From a virus: a DNA stretch of 29,906 nucleotides. The stretch lies in IMG/VR virus record IMGVR_UViG_3300005581_000085, positions 1 to 29,906 of that record. One strand, 5' to 3'. The notes under the pieces are model-generated. The model ran no database searches. It saw nothing but the letters and a program-made list of their open reading frames with translations, and was not told where the DNA came from. How positions within the stretch are numbered: the first letter of the stretch is position 1; every line of letters starts with the position of its first letter. A program made the position numbers and the translations under genes. Positions 7,072-13,220 of this stretch are shown one piece after another.

Positions 7072-7342
7072 TTTTCAATCCATTACTGTGTCGGTTTGTG
7101 GTGTTTTCTACATCTTGGAATAGACGCTTTTCTTGCTGTGTTAACTCTTTAAAAGTTTTACGAGGATTACCGCACATTACACATTTCGGATTGCCGCAGT
7201 TCAATGCATGATGTTTGGCAAACTTGTGGGGCTCTGTTACTGGAACTCCGTATTCTTTAGCAATCTTAACCTGCTTTTTTACTGCGTTTTCGTCTTTGAG
7301 AAGACGCTTTGAATGTTTAAATTTGTCGGTCTCGCTGTTCAT
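7055..7342 (-). CDS. Small protein with a Cys/His zinc-binding motif
   Basis: From the ATG at 7342 the protein is 95 residues, basic and rich in Lys and Asn. HHALNCGNPKCVMCGNPRK at 44-62 places Cys49, Cys54 and Cys57 near His44 and His45, a likely three-Cys-one-His zinc site. I recall the same knuckle in small proteins of cyanophages. A TTG start at 7354 would add four residues. It overlaps both neighbours, so it is part of the operon running from the tRNA toward 6.0 kb. A nucleic-acid-binding role is plausible but not shown. Confidence 0.78.
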   Translation of the reverse strand: MNSETDKFKHSKRLLKDENAVKKQVKIAKEYGVPVTEPHKFAKHHALNCGNPKCVMCGNPRKTFKELTQQEKRLFQDVENTTNRHSNGLKNDKEE

Positions 7343-7865
7343 AAGTAGATTCAATTTTATGTTTGTCGATTGCTTCGCGCAGTGCTTGTTCGATGAGTTG
7401 ATTAAAAGTCATATCACGTTCGTGTGCCAACTTCATATACTTTAACAGTTCTTCGTCTGAAAAATCTATAGGGACACTCACACGAGTATCGTAATCTTCC
7501 CCTGCCCGAATAGCTAGAGCTTTTTGGATAAAGTCGTCATCAACTTCTAGATCAATGTAATCTACTTCATCCCATGCTTGATTGGCCAGCTCGCCTTTGG
7601 CTTGCGCTTCATTGCGATGCTTTTCTTGTTTGTTTTCAGCAATCATTCTGTACGCACGATTGTTGGTGTAGTCGCACATGTTGACTTCATAGACCTTTTG
7701 TGTCTTGGTGCTGAACACAATGCTAAAACTATGGCCGCCTTCGCCGTGAACACCATTCCATGAATCTAGTGTATAAGCGTTTGGGCCATAGCACGACCAA
7801 CCATACACACCGCCCTCGGTGATTTTGTAGTCTACCAATTCCATCCATTCTTTTATCGTAATCAT
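7317..7865 (-). CDS. Conserved phage protein with C-terminal ribbon-helix-helix-like region
   Basis: The ATG at 7865 is fixed by AAAGGAACAATT; the protein is 182 residues. Its N-terminal part (WMELVDYKITEGGVYGW, then SWNGVHGEGGHSFSIVF and VYEVNMCDY) matches hypothetical proteins I recall from cyanophages. The C-terminal part from about 130, RVSVPIDFSDEELLKYMKLA followed by TFNQLIEQALREAI, has the strand-helix-helix pattern of CopG/Arc DNA-binding domains. This suggests a phage regulator or a protein with a dimerising tail. It overlaps the next gene by 26 bases. Confidence 0.8.
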   Translation of the reverse strand: MITIKEWMELVDYKITEGGVYGWSCYGPNAYTLDSWNGVHGEGGHSFSIVFSTKTQKVYEVNMCDYTNNRAYRMIAENKQEKHRNEAQAKGELANQAWDEVDYIDLEVDDDFIQKALAIRAGEDYDTRVSVPIDFSDEELLKYMKLAHERDMTFNQLIEQALREAIDKHKIESTYEQRDRQI

Positions 7866-7875
7866 AATTGTTCCT

Positions 7876-8418
7876 TTATTTAACAAATGGTTTCAAGTCT
7901 GGGGCAGTCCACCCCACAGGTTTAAGTACCTTACCGTCCTCCCGTTTACGCACCTTTCCGGTGTCCTTGTCAATCTTAGCAAAATTGGTCTTCATAACTT
8001 CTTTCCAAGCGCCTTCTGCATCAAATCCTGCGCTATGAATAGCACCAATGGTGACAACTAAAATGTCAATGAGTGCATCCAACACTTCGACGTCATCATT
8101 GTTGGATAGTGCTTGTTTTAATTCATTGTGCTCTTCTTCAATCAGTGCACAATACATATCAAATTGTGAGCCAGGCGGACCAGCCACTGTTTGGTCGCAA
8201 GCCCGCATAAATTTCTCTTGATCACGAAACGGATTTGTCATGTTATCACCATCAGTTAATTGTTTAATTAATTGCCAACTACCATCATTGAGATCCATCC
8301 ATTGTAGTGTATCGCCTTCGGCCCAGCCTGTTTCTTCTAAAAGGTCAGGCGGAAAAGTTAACATACCATCGCCAGTTTCGGGATCTTCTTCTACGGTCAA
8401 TGTCCAGGATTTATTCAT
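7876..8418 (-). CDS. AbrB-like domain fused to MazG-like nucleotide pyrophosphohydrolase
   Basis: The 180-residue protein appears to have two parts. Residues 1-55 (WTLTVEEDPETGDGMLTFPP, then GWAEGDTLQW) look like a SpoVT/AbrB swapped-hairpin domain. Residues 60-180 carry the all-alpha NTP pyrophosphohydrolase signature EEEHNEL (E95, E96, E99) and EVLDALID (E111, D114, D118), the magnesium site of the MazG/HisE superfamily. Such enzymes hydrolyse NTPs or dNTPs to monophosphates. AGAGG precedes the ATG at 8418; Met60 could be an internal start giving the enzymatic part alone. It lies 18 bases after the tRNA and is probably cotranscribed with it. Confidence 0.82.
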   Translation of the reverse strand: MNKSWTLTVEEDPETGDGMLTFPPDLLEETGWAEGDTLQWMDLNDGSWQLIKQLTDGDNMTNPFRDQEKFMRACDQTVAGPPGSQFDMYCALIEEEHNELKQALSNNDDVEVLDALIDILVVTIGAIHSAGFDAEGAWKEVMKTNFAKIDKDTGKVRKREDGKVLKPVGWTAPDLKPFVK

Positions 8419-8436
8419 AAAACCTCTTTGTAAATT

Positions 8437-8514
8437 TGGTGGGCTGTCTGTGAGTCGAACACAGCACCAATGGATTATGAGTCCACTGCTCTAACCAACA
8501 TGAGCTAACAGCCC
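8437..8514 (-). tRNA. tRNA with CAU anticodon (Ile2 or Met)
   Basis: A complete cloverleaf is present: acceptor GGGCTGT/ACAGCCC, D arm GCTC/GAGC, anticodon stem GTGGA/TCCAT with loop CTCATAA, T arm CTGTG-TTCGACT-CACAG, discriminator A and an encoded CCA. The CAU anticodon fits elongator Met or, after lysidine modification, Ile for AUA codons; the initiator is unlikely because the first base pair is G-C and the anticodon stem lacks three G-C pairs. The segment GCAG..GACTCATAATC..TTGGT resembles bacterial tRNA-Ile2, so I favour that slightly. Confidence 0.95.
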
Positions 8515-8523
8515 TTCGTAGTA

Positions 8524-8552
8524 ATTATACACTGTACGTAGTTATTTGTCAA
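8524..8552 (-). promoter_or_regulatory. Consensus sigma-70 promoter of the tRNA operon
   Basis: TTGACA (8552-8547), 17-base spacer and TATAAT (8529-8524) are a perfect match. Transcription would start near 8517, only about three bases before the mature tRNA 5' end, and run into the AbrB-MazG gene and onward. Confidence 0.88.
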
Positions 8553-8562
8553 TGTATTTTGA

Positions 8563-8880
8563 CTAGGCTAGTATCCAAGAGTCGGAATCTTTGAGTTCAA
8601 TTGACTCACTACCATCGTACTCGTTTACTTTAAACAACATTCCTTCAGGAACCCAGGCAACGGCCAAGTCCTTCATACCGCCTTTGTAAAGTCCGGGATA
8701 CTTGAGTGTAACATAAGTCTCCAACTCTGCCCATTGGTCTTTTTCAACAAACACCACAATGGCTGGATCAAACAAGATCTCCGGCACTTCTTGATTCCAA
8801 GTACTCCAACCAGCACCAAAGCCGGGTGAATACAGCACTGCCACCTTGCCGTTATCGTTTAGTTTGTTGACTTTTTTCAT
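8563..8880 (-). CDS. Conserved phage hypothetical protein
   Basis: The 105-residue protein contains GKVAVLYSPGFGAGWSTWNQ at 11-30 and then IVVFVEKDQWAELETYV. I recall this opening from cyanophage hypothetical proteins without known function. No membrane segment or catalytic motif is evident. No Shine-Dalgarno is visible; the ATG lies four bases after the preceding stop, so translation is probably coupled. It is the last gene before the tRNA promoter. Confidence 0.78.
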   Translation of the reverse strand: MKKVNKLNDNGKVAVLYSPGFGAGWSTWNQEVPEILFDPAIVVFVEKDQWAELETYVTLKYPGLYKGGMKDLAVAWVPEGMLFKVNEYDGSESIELKDSDSWILA

Positions 8881-8884
8881 AGCG

Positions 8885-9046
8885 TCAGGAATTTACAGTT
8901 TCAAACGGACTGAGTTCTTCTTCAACATCGGCTGTTTCATACACCCAATTAATAGGGATTTCCAACATCTTTGCCACAGTCACTGGCAAGTAACCAGCTT
9001 CCAGCATTTCGCTGACTTGTAATGAAAGGTCGCTCATCTTACTCAT
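8885..9046 (-). CDS. Small protein with helix-turn-helix-like segment
   Basis: Starting at the ATG at 9046, chosen because AAGGAGTGGTAAA directly precedes it, the protein is 53 residues; an in-frame start at 9085 would add 13 residues inside the preceding gene. The stretch EAGYLPVTVAKMLEIPINWV has the helix-turn-helix spacing of a small DNA-binding protein. The tail is acidic. It may be a small regulator; the family is not recognised. Confidence 0.7.
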   Translation of the reverse strand: MSKMSDLSLQVSEMLEAGYLPVTVAKMLEIPINWVYETADVEEELSPFETVNS

Positions 9047-9047
9047 T

Positions 9048-9269
9048 TTACCACTCCTTTTTGTTGCCATCGGCTTCGTTGTCACGATAGCCTGCGGTGT
9101 ATGCTATGATTTCTTCGGCAGTCATTTGTGCCATATCAACACGTTGTGTTCTGTGAGTGTCACCCACAAAGTAATGCGGCCAATACTCTCGACCGTAATA
9201 GCTGTCTGCGGCACCTCGATCATATGGTCCACCATGTCGTTGATCGTAAGTTGGTTTTTCTGCAATCAT
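9048..9269 (-). CDS. Small conserved phage hypothetical protein
   Basis: The ATG at 9269 gives 73 residues and comes one base after the upstream stop (TAAAATG). MIAEKPTYDQRHGGPYDRG, then AADSYYGREYWPHYF, matches small proteins I recall from marine phages. It is rich in Tyr, Arg, Gly and His and has no membrane segment. Function unknown. A start at 9320 would overlap the neighbour by 50 bases and is less likely. Confidence 0.72.
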   Translation of the reverse strand: MIAEKPTYDQRHGGPYDRGAADSYYGREYWPHYFVGDTHRTQRVDMAQMTAEEIIAYTAGYRDNEADGNKKEW

Positions 9270-9270
9270 T

Positions 9271-9495
9271 TTATAATCCCACACTTTGTTTAATCTCATA
9301 ACGAGCAATCTTCTCGTCAAAATACATGCGAACGCCTTCGTTATAAGGGCTTGCTACCACAATCTCACCTAGTTCTACTGCTACGGCTTGTGTAAATTTA
9401 CGCAGAATACTCTGAGTGTCTTCCATCTGGTCCAAGGGATCTCGGTCCAGAATTTCTGCAAAGTCATTAATAAGTTTTTCTATGTTTGAATGCAT
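9271..9495 (-). CDS. Small hypothetical protein
   Basis: The 74-residue, mostly helical, acidic protein has AGGAATCTAAA before its ATG. No family is recognised. It ends one base before the following gene and starts two bases after the stop of the 47-residue gene, so it belongs to the dense small-gene operon between 8.5 and 10.2 kb. Confidence 0.7.
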   Translation of the reverse strand: MHSNIEKLINDFAEILDRDPLDQMEDTQSILRKFTQAVAVELGEIVVASPYNEGVRMYFDEKIARYEIKQSVGL

Positions 9496-9496
9496 T

Positions 9497-9640
9497 TTAG
9501 ATTCCTGTATGAAACGGATTGCGTCGACGTAAGTGGGCTAGTGCCAATTCCTTGCTGTCAAATCTGCCACCGATGGGTGTTTGATGTGCTCCACGCACAA
9601 TGTACCAGCCACCTAGTAAACCGTTATACACAACTTTCAT
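9497..9640 (-). CDS. 47-residue hypothetical protein
   Basis: Between two clear genes an open frame reads MKVVYNGLLGGWYIVRGAHQ and on to HTGI, 47 residues. GGAG lies 8 bases before the ATG, and TAATG couples it to the stop of the gene at 9640-9864. It fills an otherwise empty gap exactly. The composition (aromatic and Gly-rich start, basic end LALAHLRRRN) looks protein-like, and I recall similar small proteins in aquatic phages. Function unknown. Confidence 0.72.
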   Translation of the reverse strand: MKVVYNGLLGGWYIVRGAHQTPIGGRFDSKELALAHLRRRNPFHTGI

Positions 9641-9864
9641 TACACAATCTCCGTTACTGTATAGTTCAAACTGTGATAACCAACGTCATAAGACCCGCCA
9701 TATCCGGCAAACTGGCTTCCGTTGCAGGTCAACGTGGCCTGACCATTCTTGGTCATTTTTCTAGCCAATCGTAACCACGGTCCACCTTTAGAGGACATAG
9801 TGACACGACCATCAGCAGTTTCTCTAACTATGACATCAAATGTAAAGGTACGTGCATTTTTCAT
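9640..9864 (-). CDS. Small hypothetical protein
   Basis: The ATG at 9864 (MKNARTFTFDVIVRETADGR) is chosen over the one at 9924 because GGAG lies 8 bases upstream and the previous gene ends just before it. The 74 residues alternate short beta strands with charged loops and contain RLARKMTKNGQATLTC and GSYDVGYHSLNYTVTEIV. It looks like a small beta-rich protein. No family is recognised. Confidence 0.7.
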   Translation of the reverse strand: MKNARTFTFDVIVRETADGRVTMSSKGGPWLRLARKMTKNGQATLTCNGSQFAGYGGSYDVGYHSLNYTVTEIV

Positions 9865-9865
9865 A

Positions 9866-10144
9866 TTACATGCTCCAATAAGTTTCGCTGGCAGGGTTGC
9901 AACACCACGGAGTGTCTGCATCAATTGTAACAGGCTTACCGCTCATCAAATTCTTTACAACAATTTTTGGAGCACGATAAGTGTCACGAGCAACAATGTT
10001 GAGTTGGCTTTCGTTCCAACCTGCTTTGTTGCACAACCGAGTTCTAGTAGCCTTAGCGGCACCAAAAGTCTTGTAAGCCCGAGTCTTGTTGGGACCGTCT
10101 GTGACAATAAGTCCTGTACCTTTTGCAACGATTACGTATGACAT
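9866..10144 (-). CDS. Small basic hypothetical protein
   Basis: The 92-residue protein starts MSYVIVAKGTGLIVTDGPNK, with AAAGGAACTTTAT before the ATG. RAYKTFGAAKATRTRLCNKA suggests a basic helical stretch that could contact nucleic acid. It is the first gene behind the promoter at 10176-10204 and heads the run of small genes down to the tRNA promoter. I recall similar proteins in T4-like aquatic phages; function unknown. Confidence 0.75.
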   Translation of the reverse strand: MSYVIVAKGTGLIVTDGPNKTRAYKTFGAAKATRTRLCNKAGWNESQLNIVARDTYRAPKIVVKNLMSGKPVTIDADTPWCCNPASETYWSM

Positions 10145-10175
10145 ATAAAGTTCCTTTGTTTCTTACTATACTTCT

Positions 10176-10204
10176 ATTATAGCAAATTGGGGTTTTTTGG
10201 TCAA
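10176..10204 (-). promoter_or_regulatory. Strong promoter with extended -10
   Basis: TTGACC (10204-10199), 17 bases and TATAAT (10181-10176), the last preceded by TGC, make an extended -10 sigma-70-type promoter. The start would be near 10169, giving a 25-base leader with a ribosome binding site for the gene at 9866-10144. It shares sequence with the promoter at 10568-10596 (both have TTTGCTATAATA or TTTTGCTATAATA). Confidence 0.82.
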
Positions 10205-10213
10205 CCAAAATCA

Positions 10214-10233
10214 GTGTTGTTTTTAAACAACAC
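10214..10233 (-). terminator. Hairpin at the stop codon of the GIY-YIG gene
   Basis: GTGTTGTT pairs with AACAACAC around a four-base loop; the TAA stop of the GIY-YIG gene lies in the loop. A TGATTTTGG tail follows, a weak U-run. A related hairpin (TGTTGTA/TACAACA) ends the next gene upstream. Confidence 0.5.
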
Positions 10234-10561
10234 CGCGTACATCAGTATTTAGGTTGGGACGGAGTTCACGAATTAAGGCACGTTCTGCGGTGTGTGCTTC
10301 TGTTTTACCACGCACCACTGCAACAATACGGAACTGGAAAGCATCAGTGCCACGCTCACGAATTGCTTCGTACAAAGCCCAGCTTTTGTCTTCGCTACGT
10401 GAGCGATAGATGTGCTTGTTGACACGTGTTTTAACACTCTTCAAAACAGTGCTTTCTGTCTTGGCAGTGACGCCAATGTAGAAGTCTGTGCCGCTCTCAA
10501 TACGGTAAATGATGTGAGTGCGATCTGCACGTTTTTTTCGGGTTGCTTTTTTAATTTCCAT
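10223..10561 (-). CDS. GIY-YIG endonuclease-like protein
   Basis: From the ATG at 10561 the protein is 112 residues, the size of one GIY-YIG domain. IIYRI at 17-21 and FYIG at 27-30 are the two signature strands; Arg46, His50 and the Glu of [10 protein letters not shown] (Glu93) fit the catalytic Arg and metal-binding Glu. The N-terminus [10 protein letters not shown] is strongly basic. Phage GIY-YIG proteins may be homing nucleases or repair enzymes; no partner DNA-binding domain is present. It stands alone between its own promoter and a hairpin, and the promoter geometry predicts a leaderless transcript. Confidence 0.82.
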   Translation of the reverse strand: MEIKKATRKKRADRTHIIYRIESGTDFYIGVTAKTESTVLKSVKTRVNKHIYRSRSEDKSWALYEAIRERGTDAFQFRIVAVVRGKTEAHTAERALIRELRPNLNTDVRGVV

Positions 10562-10567
10562 ACTAGT

Positions 10568-10596
10568 ATTATAGCAAAATGGGAATTTCTGGCCAA
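10568..10596 (-). promoter_or_regulatory. Promoter of the GIY-YIG gene, predicted leaderless
   Basis: TTGGCC (10596-10591), 17 bases and TATAAT (10573-10568) with TGC before it. Only six bases (ACTAGT) lie between the -10 element and the ATG at 10561, so the transcript should begin at or next to the start codon. Confidence 0.8.
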
Positions 10597-10626
10597 CCAA
10601 AAAATGCCAGATTTCTTCAAATAAAG

Positions 10627-10644
10627 TGTTGTATTTTTACAACA
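10627..10644 (-). terminator. Hairpin terminator of the small membrane gene
   Basis: TGTTGTA/TACAACA, 7 bp with a four-base loop, lies right at the stop codon (10645-10647) of the 76-residue membrane protein gene and is followed by CTTTATTTG. It is similar in sequence to the hairpin at 10214-10233. Confidence 0.55.
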
Positions 10645-10875
10645 TTAACTGAAATATCGGTAAGCTAGCCCTGCAAAACCGGTAAAAGTCATGATGAAGT
10701 TAGTGGTTACTAACGCTGGTTCCTGCCATCTAATACTGACTATTAACCAAATTAATCCACCAATACCCAATATTAATGGACCTTCTGGATAATATCCCAA
10801 ACTATTAACAGCAGTTCCGATAATCAATACTACAGTACCGGCCCATTTTAAATAGAAATTTAAATCTTTATTCAT
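10645..10875 (-). CDS. Small membrane protein
   Basis: The 76-residue protein has hydrophobic segments at about 10-27, 34-48 and 57-72, separated by the short loops NSLGYYPEGP and RWQEP. It starts MNKDLNFYLKWAG and appears to be an integral membrane protein with two or three helices; I recall the same protein from marine phages, function unknown. It has its own promoter six bases before the ATG and its own hairpin terminator, so it is expressed alone. Confidence 0.78.
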   Translation of the reverse strand: MNKDLNFYLKWAGTVVLIIGTAVNSLGYYPEGPLILGIGGLIWLIVSIRWQEPALVTTNFIMTFTGFAGLAYRYFS

Positions 10876-10881
10876 GTTAAT

Positions 10882-10910
10882 ATTATAGTATAAAACAATT
10901 TAATGGTCAA
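10882..10910 (-). promoter_or_regulatory. Promoter of the small membrane gene, predicted leaderless
   Basis: TTGACC (10910-10905), 17 bases and TATAAT (10887-10882). Six bases (ATTAAC) separate the -10 element from the ATG at 10875, the same geometry as the GIY-YIG promoter. The stop codon of the upstream gene (10909-10907) lies inside the -35 element. Confidence 0.8.
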
Positions 10911-11269
10911 CCGCTGGTGGTTAAAAATCTTTCAAGGTCGCCCCATAATGTAATCATCATGGCATCCTTACTTCCAAATAGCCAGATATTTTCCCATTTA
11001 TTTTTTGATTTTTCTAGATAATACGGACAATTGATTTTGCTACTTAATGCCAATAATAGTTTTGGGGTTATTGAAAATGAGTTGATTGAGAATCGATAAT
11101 ATTCAAGATCTAATATATCAACAAATACATCACAGCCTTTTTCAGTCAATCTATAACCACGACTATTATGTTTACTAACCCACCATTGAGATAATGCTTG
11201 ATCTATGGTTATTTGATTGTCTGTTGGCAGTATGTTTACCAACCGGGTAGTTAAATCACGCTTGATCAC
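10907..11269 (-). CDS. Conserved phage hypothetical protein, GTG start
   Basis: The 120-residue protein starts with GTG at 11269 and overlaps the upstream gene by 14 bases; no in-frame ATG lies near. MIKRDLTTRLVNILPTDNQI, the central GYRLTEKGCDVFVDI and SKINCPYYLEK match a protein I recall as conserved in cyanophages. The middle part could be a winged-helix-like fold (RLTEKGCDVF is typical of winged-helix recognition regions), but this is uncertain. No enzyme motif is seen. Confidence 0.75.
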   Translation of the reverse strand: MIKRDLTTRLVNILPTDNQITIDQALSQWWVSKHNSRGYRLTEKGCDVFVDILDLEYYRFSINSFSITPKLLLALSSKINCPYYLEKSKNKWENIWLFGSKDAMMITLWGDLERFLTTSG

Positions 11270-11558
11270 CGGGGAACACAGTTTCGCCAGATATTAACAA
11301 CACCACTGAAAACTTGTCTGTTTTAAATTGAGCATTTAACTTTTTGGCTAGATTCTTTGCGTGTCCAGGATTGCTGAAACTAACTTTTTTATATTTGGGA
11401 CCTGGGTACTGAGTTAACAGATTACTGGTTTTTAAATTAATGGGTTTTGCATCATAGAATACTGCCCAGATTCCCAGTGACGAAAGAACCTGCTCGGTCT
11501 TATAAGTCGCTTTGTTAGTTATTTCTGCTAACACTTGAGGTTTAGGTCTGCTCATCAT
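11256..11558 (-). CDS. Hypothetical protein
   Basis: The 100-residue basic protein begins MMSRPKPQVLAEITNKATYK. AGGAG precedes two adjacent ATG codons at 11558 and 11555; the second has the better spacing. The C-terminal half (FSNPGHAKNLAKKLNAQFKT, then KFSVVLLISGE) alternates helix and strand. It lies directly after the gene at 11584-11787, and a GCTAAATA element (11572-11579) is just upstream. No family is recognised. Confidence 0.72.
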   Translation of the reverse strand: MMSRPKPQVLAEITNKATYKTEQVLSSLGIWAVFYDAKPINLKTSNLLTQYPGPKYKKVSFSNPGHAKNLAKKLNAQFKTDKFSVVLLISGETVFPGDQA

Positions 11559-11583
11559 TAACTCCTGCTATTATTTAGCAGAG

Positions 11584-11787
11584 TTAGAATGGTTGCCCAT
11601 TAACTTCAATATTAGTAATACCACTAGTATCCATGGGTTCTTGTTGAGTTTGTAACCGTTCTAGATTTAACAATAGTCTAGTTAATTCTACATGTAGACC
11701 TTTTGCATCGCGCAACGGCATAATAAAATCTTTGGCACCACGTGCATCGAATCCTTGAAGCCGTTCAATAAATTTTTCTATGTGCAT
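11584..11787 (-). CDS. Small helical conserved phage protein
   Basis: The 67-residue protein starts MHIEKFIERLQGFDARGAKD and is almost entirely helical through VELTRLLLNLERLQTQQ. I recall close relatives of this size in cyanophages, beside the RNase H gene. The start overlaps the stop of the gene before it (TAATG), indicating coupling. Function unknown. Confidence 0.75.
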   Translation of the reverse strand: MHIEKFIERLQGFDARGAKDFIMPLRDAKGLHVELTRLLLNLERLQTQQEPMDTSGITNIEVNGQPF

Positions 11788-12215
11788 TATTTTGTTGGTT
11801 CTGTATTAAATGGACCTTGATATTCGTATCGTTGTAATGTAATAAGTTTGGGATTTTCCATTGCAATCCATACGCCGTGCTGGCACACACGATACCAACC
11901 TGCGGCATACCAGCTTTTGCTTTTACGAGTTTTTGTGTACAGCGGCAAGTGCCGTTGCACATCAAACATGACATTGTAGGCTCGACCCCTGGGGTTGTGT
12001 CCGTAAATTAAATTGTCTGTTTGTTTACTAGTGGTCACTGGATCAAAACTAATTCCAGCTAGTTTTTTAACAAGTTTTAAATCATCAAACGTTGATTCAC
12101 GCCCGTTGATGCGCACTGAGTATCCTTTGGGCATGGCTTGAATATTACCAATTTTTTTAGACTCGTCCCTTAGGATCCAGTATTGATCTGCAATTATGGG
12201 TTTTGCTTTAATCAT
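11787..12215 (-). CDS. Conserved T4-like phage protein next to RNase H
   Basis: The 142-residue form starts at the ATG at 12215, which overlaps the RNase H stop as ATGA and has AAGGAG 8-9 bases upstream. A start at 12251 (MAKSNIPRRVKQ added) is possible and resembles N-termini I recall from related phages. YWILRDESKKIGNIQAMPKG and LPLYTKTRKSKSWYAAGWY are conserved-looking motifs rich in aromatic and basic residues. The function is unknown; position suggests replication or nucleic-acid processing. Confidence 0.78.
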   Translation of the reverse strand: MIKAKPIIADQYWILRDESKKIGNIQAMPKGYSVRINGRESTFDDLKLVKKLAGISFDPVTTSKQTDNLIYGHNPRGRAYNVMFDVQRHLPLYTKTRKSKSWYAAGWYRVCQHGVWIAMENPKLITLQRYEYQGPFNTEPTK

Positions 12216-13213
12216 TTGTTTAACTCTCCTTGGTATGTTTGATTTAGCCATCGGCCAAATTGTTCAGCATTTTCACTGATTTTAATTAGTTGATACTTGC
12301 CACAGAACTTCATGAAGCGAACTCCCACCTGACCGATGTCTTTGTGACTGAGTTGTTCTTGAATTGCAGTATCAACTTTTTGTTTAATCTCTGCAGGTTG
12401 TGCAGTCAAGTCCACCAATGTTACATTACGATTGTAGTCATCAAGCACTCGGTGCTCTTCACCATTGTGGTCGGTCCAACGTTGCAACATGAGATTGTTC
12501 CAGGAGTAGCCTTTGGATTTGCGATCCTCGTAGGCTTCTTGTAGGCCCACTTTATTCTTAGTGCCTTTGGTGCGCACACCAGGGTACGCTGAAAAGACAT
12601 TGTCGCTGGGATCACCACGCATACATTTTTCAAATAGCAACCAAGTTGGGTCCGGTACTGTCTTAGGTGCTTTTGTTTTCTTATCAATCACCAGCTTGTC
12701 TTTGTGATCATATATGCCATTGATAGTGATAAGCTCGTCAGTGATACCATTGAACTGTTGCACATTTTCGGATAGTAATTGTACAAAATCTGTGTCACTG
12801 CTGATCACAAAATGTTCATCCTGTGGATGCAGTGCGATCCAACGTGCAATGATATCATCTGCTTCAGCTTCTTCGTGACGTATGACACTGCAATTAGTCT
12901 GTTCTCTGAGATACAATGTAAACTTGTCGAAGGTCTCCCAAAAAAGTTTTTCTTCTTCAGCTTCAGACTCAGTTAATGCGGCACGAGCCACAGCACGATT
13001 CTTCTTGTAAGGCTCGTAAAAATCTTTACGCCAACTTCGACCTTCGAGTGCAAAGATGACATGATCAGCATTGAACTTTTTAAAGACTTTGTTTACTGCG
13101 TTGAGTGTAATGTGCAATGCATAGCCTAGTTTTTCTTCTGGTTCGGCAGCTCGAAAGGCAGCATGGCGAGCTCGAAAGAACATGTTTGCTGTATCAATTA
13201 GTAAGTAGCGCAT
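12212..13213 (-). CDS. rnh: T4-like RNase H / 5'-3' flap exonuclease
   Basis: This 333-residue enzyme would remove RNA primers and flaps from lagging-strand fragments. The acidic metal site of the FEN/T4 RNase H family is present: Asp7 (LIDTAN), EEAEADD at 114-120, SSDTD with Asp140 and Asp142, and GDPSDN at 200-205 with Asp201 and Asp204. EGRSWRKDFYEPYKKNR at 57-73 is the basic helical-gateway region. T4 RNase H is 305 residues, so the length fits. It is the clearest phage hallmark in the window. The start has no strong ribosome binding site but lies 7 bases after the preceding gene's stop. Confidence 0.92.
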   Translation of the reverse strand: MRYLLIDTANMFFRARHAAFRAAEPEEKLGYALHITLNAVNKVFKKFNADHVIFALEGRSWRKDFYEPYKKNRAVARAALTESEAEEEKLFWETFDKFTLYLREQTNCSVIRHEEAEADDIIARWIALHPQDEHFVISSDTDFVQLLSENVQQFNGITDELITINGIYDHKDKLVIDKKTKAPKTVPDPTWLLFEKCMRGDPSDNVFSAYPGVRTKGTKNKVGLQEAYEDRKSKGYSWNNLMLQRWTDHNGEEHRVLDDYNRNVTLVDLTAQPAEIKQKVDTAIQEQLSHKDIGQVGVRFMKFCGKYQLIKISENAEQFGRWLNQTYQGELNK

Positions 13214-13220
13214 AGTGCAT

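Noticed and set aside
12421-12687. Minus-strand frame of 88 codons
   Set aside because: It is out of frame inside the RNase H gene, whose catalytic residues are on both sides of it.
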